A stretch of DNA of 64,000 nucleotides from Serratia fonticola (lineage in GTDB: Bacteria; Pseudomonadota; Gammaproteobacteria; Enterobacterales; Enterobacteriaceae), in the NCBI RefSeq assembly GCF_001006005.1, contig NZ_CP011254.1, positions 3,348,001-3,412,000 of the forward strand, written 5' to 3'. The first letter of the stretch is position 1; each line of letters begins with the position of its first letter. Under the pieces are notes generated by a model. It had not been told where the DNA came from. It was given only the letters and a program-made list of their open reading frames with translations, and made no database searches. The translations under genes were made by a program, and so were the position numbers. Positions 53,270 through 62,942 of this stretch are shown here, one piece after another.

Positions 53270-54199
53270 ATGAATTCTATTTTTACCGAAGAAAATCTGT
53301 TGGCATTTACCACCACGGCGCGTTTTGGCAGCTTCAGCAAGGCGGCCAAGGAGCTGGATCTGACGACCTCGGCCATCAGCTATACCATCAAACGGATGGA
53401 AACCGGGCTGGACGTCGTGCTGTTTAACCGCAGCACGCGCAGCATCGAACTCACCGAGTCCGGCTTTTACTTCTACCGTAAAGCAACCGACCTGCTTAAC
53501 GACTTCCATGCCATCAAGCGCGGTATAGATACCATCTCTCAGGGTATAGAGGCGCGGGTGCGCATCTGTATCAATCAGTTGCTCTACACCCCTCGGCATA
53601 CCGCCCGGCTGCTACAGGTGTTGAAGAAGCAATTCCCCACCTGCCACATCACGGTGACCACCGAGGTGTACAACGGCGTCTGGGATTCCATCATCAACAA
53701 CCAGGCCAATATCGCCATTGGTGCACCGGATACGTTGCTGGACGGCGGCGGCATTGATTACACCGAGATCGGCGCCATCCGTTGGGTGTTCGCCATTGCG
53801 CCCGATCATCCATTGGCGTTTATGCCAGAGCCGATCTCTGAGAGCCAGCTACGGCTTTATCCCAACATCATGGTGGAAGACACCGCGCATACCATCAACA
53901 AGAAGGTGGGGTGGTTGCTGCACGGGCAGGAAGCGATCCTGGTGCCGGACTTTAACACCAAGTGCCAATGCCAGATTTTAGGGGAGGGGATTGGCTTCTT
54001 GCCGGAATATATGGCGCGTGAGCCGGTAGCGGAAGGGCTATTGGCTACCCGCGCCATTCATAACCCACGGCAGGATTCCAGCATGTTGCTGGCGACGCAG
54101 CATGCGGCAACCGGGCAGGTCACCCAGTGGATCAAAAAGCAGTTCGCTCCGGGTGGGGTGCTGACCGGGATTTATGGGGATTTGCTTTACCGGGAGTGA
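53270..54199 (+). CDS. LysR-family regulator of the carbamoyl operon
   Basis: 309 aa. N-terminal HTH (residues 5-65: LLAFTTTARFGSFSKAAKEL, DLTTSAISYTIKRMETGLDV) and a periplasmic-binding-type effector domain. It is divergent from the ankyrin/AllFGH-like operon, the standard LysR position. Its ribosome-binding region (GGTGAGGGG) is supplied by the end of the repeat element immediately upstream. Confidence 0.9.
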   Translation: MNSIFTEENLLAFTTTARFGSFSKAAKELDLTTSAISYTIKRMETGLDVVLFNRSTRSIELTESGFYFYRKATDLLNDFHAIKRGIDTISQGIEARVRICINQLLYTPRHTARLLQVLKKQFPTCHITVTTEVYNGVWDSIINNQANIAIGAPDTLLDGGGIDYTEIGAIRWVFAIAPDHPLAFMPEPISESQLRLYPNIMVEDTAHTINKKVGWLLHGQEAILVPDFNTKCQCQILGEGIGFLPEYMAREPVAEGLLATRAIHNPRQDSSMLLATQHAATGQVTQWIKKQFAPGGVLTGIYGDLLYRE

Positions 54200-54246
54200 T
54201 TTGGGGATCTTGGTGCCTAAAATTTTCTTACACTGGCAGAGAGTAA

Positions 54247-54287
54247 ACTGCACCTTAAAGTTGGCTAGTCACAAATTAAGGTGCAGT
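54247..54287. terminator. Hairpin between lysR and mipA-like genes
   Basis: ACTGCACCTTAA and TTAAGGTGCAGT form a perfect 12-bp stem around 17 nt, between convergent genes. The T tract is weak. Confidence 0.65.
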
Positions 54288-54363
54288 GGGTTATGGCGAA
54301 AACAGCCCCTTCCCATAAATGCGTATTGGGAGTCATCGCTGGTTTTATCAAATAGTGAGTCGA

Positions 54364-55137
54364 TCAGAAACTATATAAAACACCGGCCACTGCATTGATA
54401 CTATAATCACGGTTGGTCATCGGGCTATCTTTCACCGTGTCGCTCATCTGTTCATTAAACCCTATCAGGAACAGCTGCCAGTCGTTATTAATGGCATAAT
54501 AGCTGGCGAGAGAAATGTAAGATGTGACGCCACTTTTCGCTCGGTATTGTTGCATTCCGCTGCGCTGTGACTCCGGTTCGCTGATACCAAAATAGTAATT
54601 ATTGAAGGCGCGGTTTTGCCAGCGCATGCCGAAACCGGGTACCAGCTGAAATTTGCCAAACTGGAAGCGGTATTGATAGCCGACATCGGCAATTACACCG
54701 TCGCTATAGCCCAGCACGTCAGTTGCAATATCAGCGTTAAGGCTCCCCCAATCGGCATGATACTGATAACCGATGCCTGCCATGGCGGTCGCTCGCCGCT
54801 TATCCAGCTTCCTCATCGCCGGATCGTCGCTATCCTCAGGCTTAAAGCTTAGCGGGGAGTAGTTAACCGCCAAATGCAGATTATGCTTCTCGGAACTCAG
54901 AAGATTAATGCCGATCCCTTGGCTATTAATAAAAAACTGCTCTCCTTGATAAGTCACAATCGGCAGCGGTATATATTGTGCATCATAGTCGCGATAGGGT
55001 AACTGTTCCGCCAGAACGCCAGCACCTACCGACCAATCACCAGCATAGGCATTGCCCGTTAATAATATGGCCGCCAGCGAGAATGGTTTAACCATTAAAA
55101 ATGACGTGCGAGTAGATAAAGAAGAATAATCCATCAT
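54364..55137 (-). CDS. MipA/OmpV-family outer-membrane protein
   Basis: 257 aa with a signal sequence whose core is LMVKPFSLAAILLTGNAYA, after an extended N-terminus. The barrel features of the MipA/OmpV family are visible: YRDYDAQYIPLPIVTYQGEQ, FFINSQGIGINLL, and the terminal INAVAGVLYSF. MipA scaffolds murein synthases in E. coli, but most family members are of unknown function. Monocistronic. Confidence 0.82.
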   Translation of the reverse strand: MMDYSSLSTRTSFLMVKPFSLAAILLTGNAYAGDWSVGAGVLAEQLPYRDYDAQYIPLPIVTYQGEQFFINSQGIGINLLSSEKHNLHLAVNYSPLSFKPEDSDDPAMRKLDKRRATAMAGIGYQYHADWGSLNADIATDVLGYSDGVIADVGYQYRFQFGKFQLVPGFGMRWQNRAFNNYYFGISEPESQRSGMQQYRAKSGVTSYISLASYYAINNDWQLFLIGFNEQMSDTVKDSPMTNRDYSINAVAGVLYSF

Positions 55138-55324
55138 GATAAATATCCCAGAGTTAGGTCAAAAGGTAGCCATCAGCCGCTAATGAGCCGATAACTAAAG
55201 TTCAGGTTTTTATTGATACGCTAATGAAATGTTATTGTTTTATTTTTAACAGCCTCCTGTTTAATGTAAATAAGCAACGCCGCCATTAGCGTTGCAGAAA
55301 ATAATAGATTGTACCGGGGCCATT

Positions 55325-55963
55325 TTATTCTTCCCCTTGGATACTGGCTCCTAATACGGCGGCAAATGACCCGGCAACGGCACCGAAGGCGCGCTCAATC
55401 AGCAACAGCATGGCCTGCATACGTGCGGCTTGCTCTTCAGGCGTCCAGCTAAACATCTGGTGGCCGAACAGGAACAGCGAACCGGCGAGAATGAACTGCA
55501 CCGTCGATAGCGGATCATCAACCTGAAATACGCCTTCCTGGTTTCCCTGCTCGACCACTGCCGCAAGAATTGGCCCAAAGGCCAACACCGTTTCAATATT
55601 GCTGCGCTCATGCAATGCGCGGTTCTCTGGGCGGTGTAAGTCCTCAACCAAAGCCTGCCCGGCTTCTACGGTTTGATTCTGCGAGGCGATGATGGCGCAG
55701 AACTTTTCAATCGCCCCCAGTTGCGGATCGTCAGCAATGATTTGTGAACGGGCAACCATCTCGGCACACAGTTGCTGTGCCAGTGCTGCCAGGACTTCAT
55801 CTTTAGATTTGAAGTAGTAATAAAACGTCCCCTTGGCGATGCCTGCACTGCGGACGATGGAATCAACAGAGGTCGACTCATAACCGATTTCCTGAAACAG
55901 CTCGCTTGCCGCCTGCAAAATTTCAGCCCGGCGCACCTCTGGCGTTTTCACAGTACGTACCAT
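55325..55963 (-). CDS. TetR-family repressor
   Basis: 212 aa. HTH at residues 10-55 (RRAEILQAASELFQEIGYES, TSVDSIVRSAGIAKGTFYYY, FKSKDEVLAAL). GAGGGA precedes the ATG. A perfect 19-bp palindrome lies about 45 nt upstream, so autorepression is likely. No efflux or enzyme gene is divergently paired within reach; the next gene, nrfA, starts more than 430 nt away. Confidence 0.88.
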   Translation of the reverse strand: MVRTVKTPEVRRAEILQAASELFQEIGYESTSVDSIVRSAGIAKGTFYYYFKSKDEVLAALAQQLCAEMVARSQIIADDPQLGAIEKFCAIIASQNQTVEAGQALVEDLHRPENRALHERSNIETVLAFGPILAAVVEQGNQEGVFQVDDPLSTVQFILAGSLFLFGHQMFSWTPEEQAARMQAMLLLIERAFGAVAGSFAAVLGASIQGEE

Positions 55964-56006
55964 ATTAAATCCCTCTTTTTCGTATGGAGTAGCGCTACGG
56001 TATTAA

Positions 56007-56025
56007 TTGACTGACGGTCAGTCAA
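56007..56025. promoter_or_regulatory. TetR-type operator
   Basis: TTGACTGACGGTCAGTCAA is a perfect palindrome around a central G, of the form often bound by AcrR/TetR-type repressors (TGACTGACNGTCAGTCA). Confidence 0.8.
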
Positions 56026-56399
56026 CAAAAAAATGCAGCTTTTTTGCACGCAATGGCCGGGGTGGATATTCCGCAGATTACCTTCCGTATCTGACTACCG
56101 CTCCGAACTAGTCACCTCTCCTTTTTGGGGGGAGGGGAAACATCGAGTACGTGTCATCATTTTGTTTCCCCATCCAACCCCTTATCTTTCAATAACTAAT
56201 TAGAGTTAGTTCGGGTTTGCGCTGCCTCGCAAAATTCAATCAACAACTGAACAACCTGCCGGAACTTGACCAAAGACAACATTTTTTGTGTGGTCTATGG
56301 TATCCCTACGCACGGAGTAATGGCGAGAATCTGTTCTAACAAGAACTTAACGACTAATAAAAGCACTGCTCTCAAGCAGGCTAAATGGATGGGATGCTT
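56026..56399. promoter_or_regulatory. nrf promoter region with a weak FNR-like site
   Basis: About 375 bp upstream of nrfA. TTGAC-CAAA-GACAA at 56266-56279 partly matches the FNR consensus (TTGAT-N4-ATCAA), as expected for an anaerobic nitrite-reductase operon, but with three mismatches. No gene seen. Confidence 0.35.
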
Positions 56400-57833
56400 A
56401 TGAATAAGGTAAGCAAGTTATTGATGCTATTTCTGGCAGGGATGTACGCGGTTTTTCTCTCTTTCTCGGCACAGGCAGAGGCGACACCTGCCGCCACGCC
56501 GCAGAAGGTTGAAGCCAAGAATGAAACCTTCTCTGCACCTCACCCTGACCAATATAAGTCCTGGCAGGCGACTTCCGAGCAGTCCGATCGGGTAGACGCT
56601 TTGGCTGGCGACCCGCGTCTGGTCATTCTCTGGGCCGGATACCCGTTTGCCAAGGATTACAACAAGCCGCGTGGGCATGCCTATGCCATCACGGATATTC
56701 GTGAATCCTTGCGAACGGGTGCACCAAAAACGGCAGAAGATGGTCCGTTGCCGATGGCCTGCTGGAGTTGTAAAAGCCCGGACGTTGCCAGGGTGATCGC
56801 CGAACAGGGCGAAGCGGCCTACTTCCACGGTAAATGGGCGCGTGGCGGGCCGGAAATCGTTAATAATCTCGGCTGTGCGGATTGCCACAATACCGCTTCC
56901 GCTGATTTTGCCGCTGGTAAACCTGCGCTACACCTGTCCCGCCCTTACGCGGCTCGTGCCATGGAAACGATAGGTAAGCCGTTTGACAAGGCAGGCCGCT
57001 TCGATCAGCAATCGATGGTGTGTGGGCAGTGCCACGTTGAGTATTACTTTGATGGTAAAGACAAAGCGGTGAAATTCCCTTGGGACAAGGGCACCACGGT
57101 CGATGACATGGAAGTGTATTACGACAATATCGAATTCTCCGACTGGACCAACCCGCTGTCCAAGACGCCAATGCTGAAAGCCCAACATCCAGAATATGAA
57201 ACCTGGAGCGCGGGTATTCATGGTAAGAACAACGTCACCTGTATCGACTGCCATATGCCGAAAGTGCAAAACGCCGAAGGCAAGATCTATACCGATCACA
57301 AAATTGGCAACCCGTTCGATAACTTCGAACAAACCTGCAAGAACTGCCACACCCAGGATAAAGCCAGCATGCAGGCGGTGGTCGAAAAACGTAAGCAGGA
57401 TATCAACGAGATCAAGCTGAAGGTAGAAGACCAACTGGTTCACGCGCACTTTGAAGCGAAAGCGGCCTGGGATGCCGGTGCCACCGAAGCCGAGATGAAG
57501 CCTATCTTGACCCACATCCGTCATGCGCAATGGCGCTGGGATTTTTCCATTGCTTCCCACGGTATTCAAATGCATGCGCCAGAAGTTGCATTGCGCATTT
57601 TGGGCACCGCGCTCGATCAGGCTGCACAGGCTCGGACTCAGTTGATCCGTCTGCTAGCGACCAAGGGCATCACCACTGAAGTCAAGTTGCCGGACATTTC
57701 CACCAAGGAAAAGGCACAGTTGGCGCTGGGTATGGACATGCCGCAGCTGAACGCCGAAAAGCAGGAATTCCTCAAGACGGTGGTACCGCAGTGGGAAGAA
57801 CAGGCACGTAAAACCGGGCTGTTAGGCAAATAA
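56400..57833 (+). CDS. nrfA: Cytochrome c nitrite reductase, catalytic subunit
   Basis: 477 aa from the ATG at 56400, which begins a signal peptide ([20 protein letters not shown]). Five haem motifs: the diagnostic active-site CWSCK (C121-K125), then CADCH (159-163), CGQCH (208-212), CIDCH and CKNCH. It reduces nitrite to ammonia with six electrons in the periplasm. First gene of a complete nrfABCDEFG operon. Confidence 0.97.
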   Translation: MNKVSKLLMLFLAGMYAVFLSFSAQAEATPAATPQKVEAKNETFSAPHPDQYKSWQATSEQSDRVDALAGDPRLVILWAGYPFAKDYNKPRGHAYAITDIRESLRTGAPKTAEDGPLPMACWSCKSPDVARVIAEQGEAAYFHGKWARGGPEIVNNLGCADCHNTASADFAAGKPALHLSRPYAARAMETIGKPFDKAGRFDQQSMVCGQCHVEYYFDGKDKAVKFPWDKGTTVDDMEVYYDNIEFSDWTNPLSKTPMLKAQHPEYETWSAGIHGKNNVTCIDCHMPKVQNAEGKIYTDHKIGNPFDNFEQTCKNCHTQDKASMQAVVEKRKQDINEIKLKVEDQLVHAHFEAKAAWDAGATEAEMKPILTHIRHAQWRWDFSIASHGIQMHAPEVALRILGTALDQAAQARTQLIRLLATKGITTEVKLPDISTKEKAQLALGMDMPQLNAEKQEFLKTVVPQWEEQARKTGLLGK

Positions 57834-57839
57834 CCCCTC

Positions 57840-57857
57840 CGCCCCGTGCGCGGGGCG
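57840..57857 (+). promoter_or_regulatory. Hairpin between nrfA and nrfB
   Basis: CGCCCCG and CGGGGCG around TGCG, a 7-bp GC stem without a T tract, right after the nrfA stop. It may stabilise the nrfA message or lower read-through. Confidence 0.5.
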
Positions 57858-57875
57858 TAAATAAATGGAGTCAAT

Positions 57876-58445
57876 ATGAGCGTACTGCGTTCGTTATTAA
57901 CTACCGGGGTGCTTGCCTGTAGCCTTTGGCTGACAGTATTACCGGTATCGGCCCAGACCGACAGCCCCGCGGTTCAACAGCAATCGGCGGAAGTCACCTT
58001 GCAACGTAATCCGGATGAGGCCTGCCTGCGCTGCCATAAGCCGCAACAGAATGCGATGCACGGTAAACATGCGGGAGCCATTAACCCGAATAACAAATTG
58101 CCGCTGACCTGCACCAACTGTCACGGTTCACCTTCACTGCATCACCGTGAGGGCGTGAAGGATGTGATGCGTTTCAACGAGCCAATGTTCGGCGTCGAAC
58201 AGCAAAACAGCGTTTGCATGTCCTGCCACCTGCCAGAGACGTTGCAAAAAGCCTTCTGGCCACATGATGTGCATTTGGCCAAGGTGAGCTGCGCCAGCTG
58301 CCATACGTTGCACCCGCAGCAAGATAAGGTACAAGGGCTGAACGACAAGGGGCGCATCAAGCTCTGCGTGGACTGCCACCGTCAACAACAGGATGATCCC
58401 GCGTTTAATCCAGCGTCCGTAAGACTGGATAAGGGGCAGCCATGA
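57876..58445 (+). CDS. nrfB: Pentahaem cytochrome NrfB
   Basis: 189 aa with a signal peptide and five CxxCH sites (CLRCH, CTNCH, CMSCH, CASCH, CVDCH), the count of NrfB. It carries electrons from NrfC/NrfD to NrfA in the periplasm. GGAG precedes the ATG, and its last codons overlap nrfC (ATGA). Confidence 0.95.
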   Translation: MSVLRSLLTTGVLACSLWLTVLPVSAQTDSPAVQQQSAEVTLQRNPDEACLRCHKPQQNAMHGKHAGAINPNNKLPLTCTNCHGSPSLHHREGVKDVMRFNEPMFGVEQQNSVCMSCHLPETLQKAFWPHDVHLAKVSCASCHTLHPQQDKVQGLNDKGRIKLCVDCHRQQQDDPAFNPASVRLDKGQP

Positions 58446-59113
58446 GCTGCTCACGGCGCCGTTTTATCGTAGGCATTGGCGTGTTGGCGGCTGGCTCGAC
58501 CCTGACGGAAAAGCTGCTGGCGCATACCATGAACGTCAATGGCATCCGTTACGGCATGATCCACGATGAGTCGCGTTGCATCGGCTGTACCGCCTGTATC
58601 GATGCCTGCCGCGAAGTCAATCAGGTGCCGGTGGGCGTTTCACGGCTGGAGATCATCCGTAGCGAACCGATAGGCCAATTTCCGGACGTGAAGTACCGGT
58701 TTTTCCGCCATTCGTGCCAGCATTGCGATGACGCTCCCTGTGTGCATGTCTGCCCAACGGGTGCCTCGTTTATCGATGCCGCCAGCGGCATTGTCGACGT
58801 GAACCCGGATCTCTGTGTCGGTTGCCAATACTGCATCGCTGCGTGCCCTTACCGGGTACGCTTTATTCATCCGGTGAGCAAAACGGCGGATAAATGCGAT
58901 TTTTGCCGCAAGACCAACCTGCGGCAGGGCAAGCAGCCAGCCTGTGTATTGTCATGTCCCACCAAGGCATTAACCTTTGGCAATCTCGACGATCCACACA
59001 GTGATATTTCGCGGCTGTTGCAGCAAAAGACCACTTATCGCTACAAGATAGCGTTAGGGACACGGCCAAAAATGTATCGCGTGCCGTTTAAATATGGGGA
59101 GACAAGTCAATGA
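58442..59113 (+). CDS. nrfC: Ferredoxin-type protein NrfC
   Basis: 223 aa. Twin-arginine signal ([16 protein letters not shown]) and four [4Fe-4S] Cys clusters ([39 protein letters not shown] with CVLSC). It links the quinol-oxidising NrfD to NrfB on the periplasmic side. It overlaps both neighbours by 4 nt. Confidence 0.96.
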   Translation: MSCSRRRFIVGIGVLAAGSTLTEKLLAHTMNVNGIRYGMIHDESRCIGCTACIDACREVNQVPVGVSRLEIIRSEPIGQFPDVKYRFFRHSCQHCDDAPCVHVCPTGASFIDAASGIVDVNPDLCVGCQYCIAACPYRVRFIHPVSKTADKCDFCRKTNLRQGKQPACVLSCPTKALTFGNLDDPHSDISRLLQQKTTYRYKIALGTRPKMYRVPFKYGETSQ

Positions 59114-60057
59114 CTTCTGCCTTTCATTTTGACTCTCTGGTCTGGGACTGGCCCATTGCGATTTACCTGTTCCTGATCGGCATCTCCGCCGGTCTGGTCA
59201 CTCTGGCTATCCTGTTGCGCCGCTATCATCCAGAGGAGGGGGCATCCAACAGCCGGGTGATGTTGACCACGCTGTTTGTCGCGCCAACCTCGGTCATGCT
59301 TGGGCTGGTGATCCTGATTTTCCACCTGACCCGTCCGTGGACCTTCTGGAAACTGATGTTCCACTATAGCTTCACCTCGGTGATGTCGATGGGGGTGATG
59401 CTGTTCCAGGTCTACATGGTAGTGCTGGTGGTCTGGTTGGCGCTGATCTTCCGTGACGAGGTGGCGGCGCTACAACAGCGTTGGTTACCAAAGTTGGCGG
59501 TGATCCCGCGTCTGCTGCAGCGCTTGCTGCCGTTGTTGCGGCCAATAGAAACGGTGATGCTGGTGTTGGCGGTGCTGTTGGGGGCTTATACCGGCTTCCT
59601 GCTTTCGGCGCTGAAGTCGTATCCGATGCTGAATAACCCATTGTTACCGGTGCTGTTCCTGTTCTCGGGCGTTTCGTCCGGGATCGCGGTGGCACTGCTG
59701 GTGGCGGCCTTCGGCCCTAAAGGTCATCTGCACAGCCGGGAAGTGCATTTCCTGCATCGCCTGGAGACGCCGGTGGTGTGGCTGGAGATCTTCTTGCTGG
59801 CGGCGTTCTTCATCGGCCTGTGGCTGGGGGATGACGGCAAACTCCGTGCCTTGTCGGCCGCGCTTGGCGGTGGGTTCTGGTCCTGGTGGTTCTGGTTGGG
59901 CGTCGTCGGCTGTGGGCTGATTATGCCATTGCTGCTGAAGGCCTTGGGCTGGGGGAAAGCGCGTTTCCATATCCTGTTGATCAGCGGCGCTAGCCTGTGT
60001 GGCGTGCTGTTGCTGCGTTATTTCATTCTGTATGCCGGGCAGATGACAGTTGCTTGA
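59110..60057 (+). CDS. nrfD: Membrane quinol dehydrogenase NrfD
   Basis: 315 aa with eight or so membrane helices, starting with DSLVWDWPIAIYLFLIGISA, the NrfD/PsrC signature. Takes electrons from menaquinol for NrfC. Its start overlaps the nrfC stop; a 31-nt gap follows before nrfE. Confidence 0.95.
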   Translation: MTSAFHFDSLVWDWPIAIYLFLIGISAGLVTLAILLRRYHPEEGASNSRVMLTTLFVAPTSVMLGLVILIFHLTRPWTFWKLMFHYSFTSVMSMGVMLFQVYMVVLVVWLALIFRDEVAALQQRWLPKLAVIPRLLQRLLPLLRPIETVMLVLAVLLGAYTGFLLSALKSYPMLNNPLLPVLFLFSGVSSGIAVALLVAAFGPKGHLHSREVHFLHRLETPVVWLEIFLLAAFFIGLWLGDDGKLRALSAALGGGFWSWWFWLGVVGCGLIMPLLLKALGWGKARFHILLISGASLCGVLLLRYFILYAGQMTVA

Positions 60058-60088
60058 AGGCATGTTGTAGCAGAATAAGGCGGTAGAT

Positions 60089-61786
60089 GTGTTGTGGTTA
60101 CCCGAGCTGGGATTTATTGCGTTATTGCTGGCCTGCACGGCGTCGCTGCTGCTGGCTGGCATCACGCTGTTGACGTTGATGGATCGCCGTTGGGGTGGGC
60201 TGTTGCCAGCGCGTGGCTGGAGCCTGAGCATTTTTGTGTTAATCGCACTGTCTTTCGCCATTCTGCTCCAGCTGTTTTTGAGTAATGACTTCTCGGTAAT
60301 GTACGTAGCACAACATGGTCACAGCCAGTTGCCACCGCTGATGAAGGCCGGGGCGCTGTGGGGTGGGCATGAAGGCTCGCTGCTGCTCTGGCTGCTGTGC
60401 CTGGCCGGTTGGTCTGCCTGCTTTGCCTTGTTCAGCCCCAAATCGGTACGCTCACTACAGCCACTTACGTTGGCCATTCTGGCGCTGATCGTCGGCTGTT
60501 TTCTGCTTTTCATCCTGTTCTTCTCCGATCCTTTCGTTCGGCTCTTCCCTGCGGCGGTACAGGGGCGCGATTTGAACCCGATGCTGCAACATATCGGCCT
60601 GATCCTCCACCCTCCGCTGCTCTATTTGGGCTATGCCGGGTTTGCCACCTGCAGTGCTCTGATGCTGGCCGCCTTGCTGCGAGGGGAGTTTAGCGCCGAG
60701 ATTGCCGGGCAGTGCCTACGCTGGGCCAAACCGGCCTGGTGTTTCCTCACTGCCGGGATCATTTTGGGGTCCTGGTGGGCATACAGCGAGTTGGGCTGGG
60801 GCGGCTGGTGGTTCTGGGATCCGGTGGAGAATGCTTCGCTGCTCCCTTGGCTGACCGCGACCGCTTTGTTACACAGTTTGGCGGTCGGCCAGCGTAACGG
60901 TGGGTTGCGGCATTGGTCGCTATTGCTGACGTTGGGCACCTTTGTTCTCAGCCTGTTGGGCACCCTGATTGTGCGTTCAGGCATTCTGGTTTCAGTACAC
61001 GCCTTTGCGCTGGATGAGCAGCGCGCCTTGCCGCTGTTTATCCTGTTTGCCTTTCTTAGCGGGTCGTCATTTTTAATCTATGCCTTACGCGCCAACCGGG
61101 GGAAAGCCGTTACGTCCCCGGTGAAACCTGCGTTGCTCGGCGCGTTGTTGCTTCTCAGCTCCGCCGCCCTGATCGTGCTGGTGGGCACTTTGTACCCGAT
61201 GCTCTATCGGATGATGGGATGGGGGCAGATCTCGGTCGGCGCGCCTTATTTCAATCTGGTGCTGCTGCCGTTTGGGCTGCTGGGATTGGTATTGATGTGC
61301 TACGGCGGGTTTAGGCAGCGGCGCTATGGCCAGTGGATCGCTCACGCCGGAGTGCTGCTGACGGCATTAGGTATCGCCAGTTCGGCGCTGCAACGCCATG
61401 AAATCAGCCTGAACGTCACCGTGGGCGAGACGGTCAGCCTGGCGGGATACCAATTTACGCTGCGTTCGGTAGATCTACAGGCTCAGGCTAATTTCACCAG
61501 TGAACAGGCGGTGATTGAGGTTACCCGGCAAGGCAAGCCCGTGGCCCAGTTGACGCCTGAAAGGCGGTTTTATACCGCCCGCCGCCAACAGATGTTTGAA
61601 CCCGGCATTGACTGGAACGCTTTCCATGACTGGTACGTGGTGATGGGCGAAAAAAGCGGCGAGCAGCGTTATGCCATGCGTTTTTATGTACAGACCGGCA
61701 TCCGTTGGATCTGGTGGGGTGGGGCGCTGATGATGATTGGCGTGTTGGCTACCGGTTGGCAAAGGAGGCGAGCATGCGCTGGTTAA
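60089..61786 (+). CDS. nrfE: Haem lyase subunit NrfE (CcmF-like)
   Basis: 565 aa from a GTG start at 60089 (AAGG upstream). About 14 membrane segments with the WWD-type haem-handling motif in LGWGGWWFWDPVENASLLPW and conserved GGHEGSLLLW. With NrfF and NrfG it attaches haem to the CWSCK site of NrfA. Slightly shorter C-terminus than CcmF, as usual. Confidence 0.94.
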   Translation: MLWLPELGFIALLLACTASLLLAGITLLTLMDRRWGGLLPARGWSLSIFVLIALSFAILLQLFLSNDFSVMYVAQHGHSQLPPLMKAGALWGGHEGSLLLWLLCLAGWSACFALFSPKSVRSLQPLTLAILALIVGCFLLFILFFSDPFVRLFPAAVQGRDLNPMLQHIGLILHPPLLYLGYAGFATCSALMLAALLRGEFSAEIAGQCLRWAKPAWCFLTAGIILGSWWAYSELGWGGWWFWDPVENASLLPWLTATALLHSLAVGQRNGGLRHWSLLLTLGTFVLSLLGTLIVRSGILVSVHAFALDEQRALPLFILFAFLSGSSFLIYALRANRGKAVTSPVKPALLGALLLLSSAALIVLVGTLYPMLYRMMGWGQISVGAPYFNLVLLPFGLLGLVLMCYGGFRQRRYGQWIAHAGVLLTALGIASSALQRHEISLNVTVGETVSLAGYQFTLRSVDLQAQANFTSEQAVIEVTRQGKPVAQLTPERRFYTARRQQMFEPGIDWNAFHDWYVVMGEKSGEQRYAMRFYVQTGIRWIWWGGALMMIGVLATGWQRRRACAG

Positions 61787-62160
61787 CCGCTCTGCTGTTG
61801 TGGGGGATCATCACGTTGCCGCTGGCGGCCCAGATCGTCGATACCTGGGCATTTACCTCGCCGGAAATACAGGAGAGAGCGTTGGCAGTTGCAGGCCAGA
61901 TCCGTTGCCCGCAATGCCAGAATCAGAGCCTGCTGGAGTCCAATGCCCCTGCGGCGGTCGCCATGCGCCATGAGGTGTTTGCCATGACCGAACAAGGCAA
62001 AACGCAGGCGGAAATCATGAATTTTATGACGGCACGCTACGGCAACTTTGTCCGCTATCAACCCGCATTTGAGGCCTCTACGTTGTTACTTTGGGGGCTG
62101 CCACCGCTGATGTTAGGGACGATCGGGCTGGTGTTATGGCGGCGGAGGAAAGCGGAATGA
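61774..62160 (+). CDS. nrfF: Haem lyase subunit NrfF (CcmH-like)
   Basis: 128 aa from the ATG at 61774 with AGGAGG upstream, overlapping nrfE by 13 nt. A signal sequence, then the thiol-redox motif RCPQCQNQSLLESNAPAA and a C-terminal membrane anchor (LLLWGLPPLMLGTIGLVLW). It reduces the apocytochrome cysteines before haem attachment. Confidence 0.94.
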   Translation: MRWLTALLLWGIITLPLAAQIVDTWAFTSPEIQERALAVAGQIRCPQCQNQSLLESNAPAAVAMRHEVFAMTEQGKTQAEIMNFMTARYGNFVRYQPAFEASTLLLWGLPPLMLGTIGLVLWRRRKAE

Positions 62161-62738
62161 AATCGCGTTGTTACCCTCTGTTGTTTATCGTGCTGGTGCT
62201 TGGCCTCACCGCATGTTGGTATGTGGCCAGCGGCCGCCCGGCGACTGTGTTGGCCGAACAGCATAAGCGCAGCTTGCCTGTCCAACCACTCACGCCTCAA
62301 GAGCAGGCCGAAAGCGAGTTTCAGCAGTTACAGCAACAGATCGACCAGTCACCGCAAGACAGCGTGTTGTGGGCACAGCTGGGGGAATATTATCTGTTTA
62401 ACGATAATTTTGCCGATGCGCAGGCGGCCTATCAGCGGGCATTGGCACTGCGGGGGGCGAATGCCGAACTGTACTCGGCGTTGGCAACGGTGCTTTATTA
62501 CCAGGCTGGGCAGCGTATTACCCCGCAGGTGGAGAGCAATATAGCAAAGGCCTTGGCACTGGATAAGGATGAGGTCTCGGCGCTGATGTTGCTGGCTGCC
62601 GATGCCTTTTTGCATACGGAATATGCCAAGGCGATAAGCTTGTGGCAACGTCTGTTGGACAGCCAGTCGCCACGAGTTAACCGGCCACAGCTGATTGAGG
62701 CCATTAATATGGCTAAACTGTTGTTAAATAATCAATAA
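62157..62738 (+). CDS. nrfG: TPR-domain haem lyase subunit NrfG
   Basis: 193 aa from the ATG at 62157, overlapping the nrfF stop (ATGA). An N-terminal anchor (PLLFIVLVLGLTACWYVASG) and tetratricopeptide repeats (WAQLGEYYLFNDNFADAQAA, YQRALALRG and following). It binds the C-terminus of NrfA during maturation. Last gene of the operon. Confidence 0.92.
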   Translation: MKSRCYPLLFIVLVLGLTACWYVASGRPATVLAEQHKRSLPVQPLTPQEQAESEFQQLQQQIDQSPQDSVLWAQLGEYYLFNDNFADAQAAYQRALALRGANAELYSALATVLYYQAGQRITPQVESNIAKALALDKDEVSALMLLAADAFLHTEYAKAISLWQRLLDSQSPRVNRPQLIEAINMAKLLLNNQ

Positions 62739-62751
62739 AATTGAGCGATTG

Positions 62752-62934
62752 CCCCTCACCCTAACCCTCTCCCACAGGGAGAGGGGACCGATCGAGTGAG
62801 TCTGAAAATCCGGTGATCCACATTGGATTAGGGGACGATTGCCATTCTTCTTACGCATTACTTCCCGAAGCAGCACAGCCTGATTACGACGCCGATCAGC
62901 TCCCTCTCCTGGGGGAGAGGGTTGGGGTGAGGGG
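62752..62934. repeat. 183-bp inverted-repeat element after nrfG
   Basis: Same ends as the 46009 element (CCCCTCACCCTAACCC; GGTTGGGGTGAGGGG) with a shorter, diverged centre. It sits between the convergent nrfG and YbaK-type genes. Confidence 0.85.
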
Positions 62935-62942
62935 GCCGGAGA

